This document shows, piece after piece, positions 1-5,068 of a DNA stretch of 5,068 nucleotides. A model generated the notes under the pieces. That model saw only the letters and a program-made list of their open reading frames with translations, was not told where the DNA came from and did no database searches. Each line of letters begins with the position of its first letter. Positions within the stretch are counted from its first letter, which is position 1. Position numbers and translations under genes: made by a program. Where the stretch lies: positions 1 to 5,068 of the forward strand of contig JAFDFT010000224.1 in assembly GCA_019309685.1 (NCBI GenBank), in the 5' to 3' direction. The stretch comes from Deltaproteobacteria bacterium. GTDB lineage: Bacteria > Desulfobacterota > Desulfobacteria > Desulfobacterales > JAABPS01.

Positions 1-320
1 TGAATGAGTTCTTTTCTTTTATTCTCTAAATCTTTAGACGTTTTTACAGAAATTAAACCTTGAACATCGGTAATTTTATAATGATCAGCTATCGTATTAA
101 AAATGGGATTTGACTTGAATTTATCGTTATTAATTTTTCTAGCTCCATAAAGTCTTTTTTTAAATTGAGCTTTATTAGCTTTTTTCTCGTTAATGGCTTC
201 ATAGCGACCACGAATTTCACCTGCTTTAAATGCAGTATATCCAGTTAAAATAACTACAACGGCACCAAGGATTGAAATTGAATAAATTGAGGGGATTTTA
301 TATGTTAGAAATTTCTTCAT
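1..320 (-). CDS. Partial unknown protein with N-terminal membrane segment
   Basis: This is the N-terminal 106 codons of a gene that leaves the window at base 1 with no stop codon. The start is the ATG at 320-318. An in-frame TGA lies only 18 bases upstream (338-336), with no other ATG, GTG or TTG between, so the start is well fixed if the gene is real. No strong Shine-Dalgarno sequence precedes it. The protein begins MKKFLTYK and then has one hydrophobic stretch at about residues 9-27 (IPSIYSISILGAVVVILTG). With the positive charge in front, this looks like a signal anchor (N-in) or an uncleaved signal peptide. The rest (from about residue 31) is very rich in Lys, Asn and Glu, hydrophilic, and would lie outside the cytoplasm. 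I do not recognise a family or domain. GC content is low (about 25% in the first 60 bases), well below the genes to its right. It is on the same strand as the EcsC gene, 149 bases downstream of it. Confidence 0.7.
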   Translation of the reverse strand, partial: MKKFLTYKIPSIYSISILGAVVVILTGYTAFKAGEIRGRYEAINEKKANKAQFKKRLYGARKINNDKFKSNPIFNTIADHYKITDVQGLISVKTSKDLENKRKELI

Positions 321-357
321 TAAATTAATAAATTTTCACATACTTCAATACAACCGA

Positions 358-382
358 AAAATATCTTTGTATAAGATGTTTT
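358..382. repeat. AT-rich inverted repeat, possible weak terminator
   Basis: The arms AAAATATCTT and AAGATGTTTT flank a 5-base loop (TGTAT). All ten positions pair in the plus-strand RNA, one of them as U-G. In the minus-strand RNA the same position is a C-A mismatch. Read on the minus strand, which is the direction of the EcsC gene, the second arm runs into a short T tract. It could weakly stop transcription between the EcsC gene and the edge membrane-protein gene. The stem has very little GC, so a chance repeat in AT-rich DNA is a real alternative. I see nothing else clear in the 149 non-coding bases at 321-469. Confidence 0.3.
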
Positions 383-469
383 CTAATACTTTTTTATTCT
401 CACTTTTATTCTATTTAAGCAACCGATAATTAAACATAAATCATTTCCAGCGTTTAATCTTCGGAATAA

Positions 470-1252
470 TTAATTTATATTTTTATATTCAAACTCAATG
501 CATTCCTTTCCATATATTCGTTCAAGCCTCCTGATAATGAAATGTCCCCTTGCCATGCCCTGGAAATGATCAATGAAGATTGTATTGATCACAACACCTC
601 CTGCGGCACCAACAATGGGGATCGCTGACGCAGCTAATTTCTCCGATACAACCACGCCGAATCGTGAAGCAATCATAGCTATCAGCCGGACAAGAATTGG
701 AGCACCTTTTTCCGCAATACCCTTTTCAGCTATATATTTTGCCGCATCCGAAATTGCTTTGGTCAGTGCTGCTCGCATGGCATAATACCCTACTTCTGAT
801 TCGTCATCGCTTTGCGATCTACCGCCAAACGCAAATACCTCAATGCAAGCCAGCTTTGTTTCTAGATCATTGATACTTTCTCCTTCACTTCTGGCAATAT
901 CAGCAATGGATCTCAGCATAATTGTTGTTGAAATAGGAAGTTCTATACTCAAAGCAGGAAGTCCAAATAAACCACCAGCTCCACCGGAAGCAGCAACAAT
1001 GACCTTATGCAATATTTCTGAGGATTTCTTTTCCACCTTATCGCTCATGGTGACCATTGCGGCATCTAGAGCTGTATGAAGTGCTGTTTCAGTAATTTTC
1101 TGTATATGACCGTACCACTTTTCCGGCAAAGCCATCAGTCCCTTGCTAAAGGGTATCCCCAGCACATTCAGCATCCTAATAGCCAAGCTTGGGTTCTCAA
1201 GTATCGCCTTGGCATATTTTAGATCCTCAAAATCTTTATCCGTCAAATTCAT
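470..1252 (-). CDS. EcsC family protein
   Basis: This complete 260-residue protein starts at the ATG 1252-1250 and ends with TAA. It matches the EcsC family, named after the third gene of the Bacillus ecsABC locus, whose biochemical role is not established. The family blocks appear in order. There is a glycine-rich hydrophobic segment ASGGAGGLFGLPAL (about 88-101), then ELPISTTIMLRSIADIA (104-120), an acidic EGE turn, CIEVFAFGG (136-144), and ESEVGYYAMRAALTKAI (151-167). The C-terminal block is SRFGVVVSEKLAASA (196-210), followed by IPIVGAAGGVVIN (211-223) and FIDHFQ (226-231). The glycine-rich hydrophobic parts suggest membrane association, but no clean transmembrane helix stands out. No ecsA or ecsB transporter genes are present, so the Bacillus context does not apply. 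The gene follows rlmD by 45 bases on the same strand, which fits co-transcription. An AAAGGTAG sequence upstream is a plausible though slightly distant ribosome binding site. Confidence 0.9.
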   Translation of the reverse strand: MNLTDKDFEDLKYAKAILENPSLAIRMLNVLGIPFSKGLMALPEKWYGHIQKITETALHTALDAAMVTMSDKVEKKSSEILHKVIVAASGGAGGLFGLPALSIELPISTTIMLRSIADIARSEGESINDLETKLACIEVFAFGGRSQSDDESEVGYYAMRAALTKAISDAAKYIAEKGIAEKGAPILVRLIAMIASRFGVVVSEKLAASAIPIVGAAGGVVINTIFIDHFQGMARGHFIIRRLERIYGKECIEFEYKNIN

Positions 1253-1262
1253 TTTTTTATAT

Positions 1263-1270
1263 CTACCTTT
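1263..1270 (-). promoter_or_regulatory. Likely ribosome binding site of the EcsC gene
   Basis: On the minus strand the sequence is AAAGGTAG. Its GG core is 13 bases before the ATG, which is longer than ideal. It supports translation of the EcsC gene from its own site inside the 45-base gap after rlmD. I see no promoter or hairpin terminator in that gap, which fits a shared transcript. Confidence 0.45.
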
Positions 1271-1297
1271 ATTGTTGGTTTTGAATCATGGATTATC

Positions 1298-2698
1298 TTA
1301 ATATCCATTCGACTTTTTTTCAAGCCTGCATACAGCTTCAATATGGTAGGTATGCGGAAACATATCTATGGGCTGTACCTCCTTGATATCATATACTTCC
1401 TTCATTAAACTAATATCTCTTGCCATGGTTGATGGATTGCAGGATACATAAATAACCTTCTTTGCACCTAATTCAACCACTTGCCGGACAACATCTTTAT
1501 GCATGCCTGACCGTGGTGGATCAATGATTAATACGTCTGGAACTTTACCTACATCCAAAAGACATTTTTGAATATCCCCCAGCACAAAGCTGCAATTGGC
1601 AACATTATTATTTTGGCAATTTCTTTTTGCATCGGCAATAGCACTTTCTACTATCTCTATACCAATAATTTCTTTCACGTGTTTCGAAAGATAAATTGCG
1701 ATGGCTCCTGTCCCGCTATACAAATCAAATACCGTTTCATCTCCTGTAAAATCACAGTATTCAAGTGCCTTAGCATATAATTGTTCAGCCCCTCTTGTAT
1801 TTGTCTGGAAAAATGAGTTTGCCGATATTTCAAAATTATAATCTCCAATCTTATCCTTTATAAAAGATCTTCCATGAAGAAGGATTTCATACTCTCCAAC
1901 AGCAATCCCGGCTTTTCGTGATGTTATATTATTTACAATTGAAACAACTTGCGGATATTTTTCCACCAGCATATCGGCGAACGTGTTGATTTCCTCTTTA
2001 TTTTCAGATGCCGTAACCACGTTTACCATCCATTCACCATACGCCGCGGAACTTCTTAATACAACATAACGCCAAAATCCTGCGTGACTGCGGAGCCCAT
2101 ATACCGGCTCAGTTGATTTTTTCATATACTCTCTTACATCTGCAAGGATGCTATTGCCCAGATTCGGCTGAAGCAGGCACGCGTTGATATCAATGATTTT
2201 ATCAAATGTGCCAGGAACATGTAACCCCAGTGCAAAACCTTTATCAACATATTCATCCCCTAATTCTTCAGGCAAAAGCCAGCGTTTATCCGAGCATGAA
2301 AATTCCATTTTATTTCTGTACCCGAATGCTTGATCGGACTGAATCGTATCATGAACAATAACATCTTTTACAAGCCCGATATGTCCCAATGCGTCTATAA
2401 CATGCTGTTTTTTATATTCCAGCTGCTGATCATATTTTAAAAATTGCCATTTACATCCCCCGCAATATCCGCTGTATTCACAAGGGGGATCTTGCCGGAA
2501 TGGAGATGGTTTTAGTATGTCAATCACACGTGCTTCCATGTGGCTTTTTTTCTTCTTCGTTATTTTAGCCATTACAATATCATGAGGAATAGCACCTTCC
2601 ACAAACACTGCCATTCCATCAATCTTTGTAAATCCTTTTCCTCCAAAAGCTGTAGTATCTATGTTCAGCTCTATTATTTCTCCCTTTTTAACGGTCAC
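1298..2698 (-). CDS. rlmD: 23S rRNA (uracil-C5)-methyltransferase, RlmD type
   Basis: This complete 466-residue cytoplasmic enzyme uses S-adenosylmethionine to methylate C5 of a uracil in 23S rRNA (U1939 in E. coli numbering). A TRAM RNA-binding domain fills about residues 3-62. The 4Fe-4S ligands are Cys73, Cys79, Cys82 (C-x5-C-G-G-C) and Cys174. The Rossmann methyltransferase domain has FFQTN (296-300), DLYSGTG (325-331) for SAM, DPPRSG (393-398), the catalytic Cys420 in SCNPST, and the general base Glu454 in HIEAV. The TRAM domain plus iron-sulfur cluster separates it from TrmA, which has neither, and from RlmC, which lacks TRAM. Whether it modifies one site or two, as the Firmicutes enzyme RlmCD does, cannot be told from sequence. 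It starts at GTG 2698-2696 with a good Shine-Dalgarno sequence. It is transcribed divergently from the alpha/beta hydrolase and is probably co-transcribed with the EcsC gene downstream. All key residues are intact. Confidence 0.96.
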   Translation of the reverse strand: MTVKKGEIIELNIDTTAFGGKGFTKIDGMAVFVEGAIPHDIVMAKITKKKKSHMEARVIDILKPSPFRQDPPCEYSGYCGGCKWQFLKYDQQLEYKKQHVIDALGHIGLVKDVIVHDTIQSDQAFGYRNKMEFSCSDKRWLLPEELGDEYVDKGFALGLHVPGTFDKIIDINACLLQPNLGNSILADVREYMKKSTEPVYGLRSHAGFWRYVVLRSSAAYGEWMVNVVTASENKEEINTFADMLVEKYPQVVSIVNNITSRKAGIAVGEYEILLHGRSFIKDKIGDYNFEISANSFFQTNTRGAEQLYAKALEYCDFTGDETVFDLYSGTGAIAIYLSKHVKEIIGIEIVESAIADAKRNCQNNNVANCSFVLGDIQKCLLDVGKVPDVLIIDPPRSGMHKDVVRQVVELGAKKVIYVSCNPSTMARDISLMKEVYDIKEVQPIDMFPHTYHIEAVCRLEKKSNGY

Positions 2699-2756
2699 AC
2701 AAATTTCCTTTCACATTTGTTATATTGAATTTATTTCATATTTTTTTTATATAAGT
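2699..2756. promoter_or_regulatory. Divergent promoter region between rlmD and the hydrolase
   Basis: These 58 very AT-rich bases separate two divergent genes, so promoters for both should lie here or just inside the coding starts. Leftward, TTGAAG (minus strand of 2767-2772) and TATAAA (minus strand of 2746-2751) are 15 bases apart, a short spacer. Rightward, TTGAAT (2725-2730) is followed by TATATA at 2748-2753 (17-base spacer) or TATAAG at 2750-2755 (19-base spacer). The rightward signal would start transcription almost on the hydrolase start codon. In DNA this AT-rich such matches arise easily by chance. The location is strong by layout, but the exact boxes are weak. Confidence 0.4.
2704..2711 (-). 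promoter_or_regulatory. Ribosome binding site fixing the GTG start of rlmD
   Basis: On the minus strand the sequence is AAAGGAAA, with the AGGA core ending 7 bases before the GTG at 2698-2696. This spacing is close to ideal. It supports GTG as the true start, and the TRAM domain begins directly after it. Confidence 0.7.
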
Positions 2757-3503
2757 ATGATGAAAACTTCAAACGCTAAATCCACATGTGTTGAAATTAT
2801 TTTTTCTTCAAGTGGTTTTTCCTTAAACGGAATACTCCATTTGCCAATAAGAACAAATCCTCCTATTGTTATCGGTTCCCATGGACTTTTTGCAAATAAA
2901 AATTCACCTAAGCAAATCGCACTAGCGAAACAATGCAATGAATTGAGCATTGCCTATTTTAGATTTGACTATCGCGGCTGCGGTAAAAGTCAGGGCAATT
3001 ATACGAAAGATACATCTTTTGAAGCTAGATGTGAAGATCTGATGAATGCCATAAAAACTGTTCAGTCGAGAAATGACATAGACGATCGAATTGGTTTGTT
3101 TGGAAGCAGTTTAGGCGGAGCGGTCAGTATTGAAACCGCTAAATCAATTCATGCCGATTCTCTAGTTACATTTGCAGCCCCCATACGCAGTAGAGAATTA
3201 TCTGTACCTCTTGAACAATCGAATGATGTATCCCCGGTTACAAATAATACTCACGATATTAAGCTGATATTTGACATCTCAAATAAATTATCCTCAATTA
3301 ACAATATCATGATCATTCATGGTGAACACGACAGCGTCGTTCCTCTTTCTCATGCGCGTGAAATCTATCAAGCTGTTAAGACGCCCAAAAAACTCATCAT
3401 ACAGGACAAAGGGGATCATGCCATGAGCAATGAAATACATCAAAAAGACTTTATCTATCAGGCAGCTCGATGGTTAAAGACAGGATTGTTTTCCAATCTA
3501 TAA
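2757..3503 (+). CDS. Alpha/beta hydrolase, small cap-less type
   Basis: This is a probable serine hydrolase of the alpha/beta fold, cytoplasmic, 248 residues from ATG 2757. The oxyanion-side motif is GSHGLF (about 40-45), followed by FDYRGCGKSQGN (70-81). The nucleophile elbow is GSSLGG with Ser118. The acid is Asp192 in HGEHDSVVP and the base is His221 in KGDHAM, so the triad is complete and in the usual order. Only about 74 residues separate Ser and Asp, leaving no room for a large lid. It resembles COG1073-like hydrolases and the serine aminopeptidase (Hydrolase_4) group; the substrate is unknown. The reading frame stays open back to an ATG at 2661, but that would overlap rlmD and add a hydrophobic stretch that is not part of the fold. 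ATG 2757, or the adjacent ATG 2760, fits the domain start. Neither has a Shine-Dalgarno sequence. The stop codon lies 6 bases from that of cinA on the opposite strand. Confidence 0.88.
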   Translation: MMKTSNAKSTCVEIIFSSSGFSLNGILHLPIRTNPPIVIGSHGLFANKNSPKQIALAKQCNELSIAYFRFDYRGCGKSQGNYTKDTSFEARCEDLMNAIKTVQSRNDIDDRIGLFGSSLGGAVSIETAKSIHADSLVTFAAPIRSRELSVPLEQSNDVSPVTNNTHDIKLIFDISNKLSSINNIMIIHGEHDSVVPLSHAREIYQAVKTPKKLIIQDKGDHAMSNEIHQKDFIYQAARWLKTGLFSNL

Positions 3504-3509
3504 ATGAAG

Positions 3510-4790
3510 CTATCTTCTTCTTAAATCTCTCTCTTTATCTGGAATTTCAAGAAGCTCCATCCTAAGCATTTCAAGGGCCGTCATGGCAAATATCCTTTTA
3601 TTCATGTCTCTTCTTCCACCATAGGTAAAATTAAATCGATATCCTTTTACATCATTTTTAGTAGCAAGGCCGATACATACAGTGCCAACCGGTTTTTCAT
3701 AAGTTCCTCCGTCAGGCCCTGCGATCCCGCTTGTGGAAAGGCCGTACGTTGCGCCGGATATCTCTCTGGCCCGACTTGCCATTTCTTTAACAGTCTCTTC
3801 ATGGACCGCGCCATATGCATTAATGGTTTCCGAAGATACACCCAGCACATTTATTTTTGCTTTATTGGAATAAACGACACCTGAATATAAAAAATAATGT
3901 GAACTGCCGGCAACATTGGTCAGCCAATGCGATACCAATCCTCCGGTACAGCTTTCAGCCAGCGCGATGGTCTCATTCCTGTTTTTTAATAATTCACCTA
4001 CAACTTCCTCCATTGAACGGTTATTCGTGGAAAGAATCCTGTCGCCTAATTTTTCTTTTATCCAGGAAATCGCGCTTTCAATCTGTTCGTCTATTTTATT
4101 TTTATTTTCTCCCTTTGCGTATAGTTTTACATGTATTTCCGGAAATTTCGCCCTGAGGCCAAGTTTTAAATCAGAAAATTTTGCATCCAACCCGCTTACT
4201 CTTTCATTCACACTGGCTTCTGGCAGCCCGAACGTTACCAATGTTCTTACCATATGTATTTTGTTTGATATTCCTTTTAGATCTTTTATTTTAGGCAATA
4301 CAGAATCTTTGAGCATCTTTTCCATTTCAAAAGGAACGCCAGGTATAAAGAAGAAAACGCACTTTCCTATTTTCATTTGAAAACCAGGCGCTGTTCCTAC
4401 TGGATTATATATACATTCGGATCCCTCCGGGAGCATGCCCTGCTTTCTATTGGATTCACTTATGTCACGATTCCTGGATGTAAAAAAGTCCTCAACAGAC
4501 TTCATGGCATCTGGATTTGCAACAATTTTAACACCCGCCGCATTTGCAGCCGATTCAGAGGTCACATCATCCTTTGTAGGCCCAAGCCCTCCGGTGACAA
4601 TGCCTACATCCGCACGATTACCGATCTCTCTCAAAACAGATTCGATACTTTTTATATTATCCCCTACACAGCTGTGCCGAACTACTTCTATGCCCTCTTC
4701 TTCCATCGTTTGAGCAATATTTGCGGCATTTGTGTCGATAACCGTTCCTGAGCGTATTTCATCACCTGTTGAAAAAGTTTCAACAATCAT
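3510..4790 (-). CDS. cinA: CinA: NMN amidohydrolase with N-terminal CinA domain
   Basis: This complete 426-residue, two-domain CinA protein is cytoplasmic. The N-terminal half (about 1-170) is the molybdopterin-binding-like COG1058 domain, linked in the family to ADP-ribose pyrophosphatase activity. It shows STGDEIRSG (7-15), DTNA (19-22), TGGLGPTKDD (66-75) and PGVPFEM (150-156). The C-terminal half (about 260-415) is the PncC domain, which deamidates nicotinamide mononucleotide to nicotinate mononucleotide for NAD recycling. It shows AESCTGG (278-284, with the proposed catalytic Ser280), YSNKAK (307-312), GIAGPDGG (355-362) and KPVGTV (366-371). Both domains look intact and the length is normal for the fused form. 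ATG 4790-4788 has an AAGGAG site upstream. The name reflects competence and damage induction in some Gram-positive bacteria; nothing here suggests a competence locus, and recA is not visible. The gene converges on the hydrolase with a 6-base gap and follows the TPR gene by 49 bases. Confidence 0.95.
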   Translation of the reverse strand: MIVETFSTGDEIRSGTVIDTNAANIAQTMEEEGIEVVRHSCVGDNIKSIESVLREIGNRADVGIVTGGLGPTKDDVTSESAANAAGVKIVANPDAMKSVEDFFTSRNRDISESNRKQGMLPEGSECIYNPVGTAPGFQMKIGKCVFFFIPGVPFEMEKMLKDSVLPKIKDLKGISNKIHMVRTLVTFGLPEASVNERVSGLDAKFSDLKLGLRAKFPEIHVKLYAKGENKNKIDEQIESAISWIKEKLGDRILSTNNRSMEEVVGELLKNRNETIALAESCTGGLVSHWLTNVAGSSHYFLYSGVVYSNKAKINVLGVSSETINAYGAVHEETVKEMASRAREISGATYGLSTSGIAGPDGGTYEKPVGTVCIGLATKNDVKGYRFNFTYGGRRDMNKRIFAMTALEMLRMELLEIPDKERDLRRR

Positions 4791-4801
4791 AAAGCAATAT
4801 G

Positions 4802-4807
4802 CTCCTT
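4802..4807 (-). promoter_or_regulatory. Ribosome binding site of cinA
   Basis: On the minus strand the sequence is AAGGAG, ending 11 bases before the ATG at 4790-4788. It is the strongest Shine-Dalgarno match in the window. It supports the chosen start, which also begins right at the conserved first strand of the CinA domain. Confidence 0.65.
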
Positions 4808-4839
4808 TTTCAAATCTAATAGCACTTATTCAGAAATCT

Positions 4840-5068
4840 CTATTTAGATTTTTTAAGAGTTTGTTTTTTGTTTAACAAACCATTAAGTTGTAAAAGATAA
4901 TATCGTGCTAACGGATCATTATTATTTATCTTAAGCGCAATTCGAAAATGATATTTAGCTTTTTTAAAATTTCCTTTTTCATACTCGATTACCCCAAGTA
5001 GTCTATGAGAAATAGGGTGACTCGGATTAATCTTTAGTGTATTTTTCAAGTTAATAATGGCTTCATCT
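4840..5068 (-). CDS. Partial TPR-repeat protein, C-terminal end
   Basis: The last 75 residues of a longer protein enter from the right edge and end at TAG 4842-4840. The frame stays open to base 5068. There is no good start codon inside: the only candidate is a TTG at 5049 that would split a repeat, so I treat the gene as cut by the window. The visible part begins with the second helix of one TPR (DEAIINLKNTLKINPSH). A full 34-residue TPR follows, with its first helix PISHRLLGVIEYEKGN and its second helix FKKAKYHFRIALKINNND. A capping helix (PLARYYLLQLNGLL) and a Lys-rich tail complete it. The LG, Y, A and A-L positions fit the TPR consensus. Such repeats bind other proteins, but the partner and function cannot be inferred from this piece. 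GC is low compared with cinA. It shares a strand with cinA, 49 bases upstream, and could be co-transcribed with it. Confidence 0.8.
   Translation of the reverse strand, partial: DEAIINLKNTLKINPSHPISHRLLGVIEYEKGNFKKAKYHFRIALKINNNDPLARYYLLQLNGLLNKKQTLKKSK

Noticed and set aside
351..426. Direct repeat CAACCGA at 351-357 and 420-426
   Set aside because: Seven bases repeated once, 69 bases apart, is expected by chance. It has no symmetry or further copies to suggest an operator.
702..731. Short internal repeat IAEKG-IAEKG in the EcsC protein (residues 174-183)
   Set aside because: The DNA copies have diverged, and this charged, glycine-containing turn is, as I recall, usual in the family, so it does not look like a recent duplication.
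573..1079. Two plus-strand open frames opposite the EcsC gene
   Set aside because: The minus-strand frame carries recognisable EcsC family blocks throughout. The plus-strand frames have no family features.
2661..2756. A 32-residue hydrophobic N-terminal extension of the hydrolase, resembling a signal peptide
   Set aside because: It overlaps the 5' end of rlmD and reads through the AT-rich divergent promoter gap. The hydrophobic look comes from runs of T. The hydrolase fold starts just after ATG 2757.
3916..4380. Open frame of 154 codons on the plus strand inside cinA
   Set aside because: It is antisense to a fully conserved gene, and its Ser/Phe-rich composition is what the opposite strand of a Lys/Glu-rich gene gives. 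No domain or ribosome binding site is visible.
4435..4713. Open frame of 92 codons on the plus strand over the CinA N-terminal domain
   Set aside because: It is a shadow of the conserved cinA coding frame, and a third frame is also open over the same bases.
4834..4851. Inverted repeat AAATCT/AGATTT around the stop codon of the TPR gene
   Set aside because: The arms are only 6 bases and AT-rich, and no T tract follows on the strand of that gene, so it does not support a terminator.

Overview
This is a compact, bacterial, protein-coding stretch. It holds four complete genes in the middle and one cut-off gene at each edge. I see no rRNA or tRNA gene, CRISPR array, insertion sequence, integrase or phage gene. 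The interior has moderate-to-low GC, and the two edges are clearly more AT-rich (about 25-27% GC in sampled 60-base lines, against up to 55% inside cinA). The RlmD protein (CEYSGYCGGCKWQ cluster, GLHVPGTF and YGLRSHAGFWR blocks) and the CinA protein (N-terminal STGDEIRSG) look to me like the versions found in sulfate-reducing-type Desulfobacterota. I therefore lean to a low-GC member of that phylum. This is pattern memory, not a search result.

Layout from left to right. Positions 1-320 (minus) hold the N-terminus of an unrecognised single-span membrane or exported protein that runs off the left edge. Positions 321-469 are non-coding, with one weak AT-rich inverted repeat. Positions 470-1252 (minus) encode an EcsC-family protein. 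It lies 45 bases downstream of 1298-2698 (minus), a TRAM-domain, 4Fe-4S 23S rRNA m5U methyltransferase of the RlmD type, and the two probably share a transcript. A 58-base divergent gap follows. It drives rlmD leftward and an alpha/beta hydrolase (2757-3503, plus) rightward. The hydrolase converges on cinA (3510-4790, minus) with only 6 bases between the stop codons. Upstream of cinA, 4840-5068 (minus) is the C-terminal end of a TPR protein that runs off the right edge.

The genes do not form an obvious pathway. RlmD modifies rRNA, CinA handles the pyridine-nucleotide by-product NMN (and probably ADP-ribose), the hydrolase has an unknown ester or peptide substrate, and EcsC has no settled function. 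I read this as an ordinary chromosomal housekeeping neighbourhood and found no convincing new system. The points most worth a second look are the uncharacterised edge gene, the base-composition change at both edges, and the missing ribosome binding site in front of the hydrolase.
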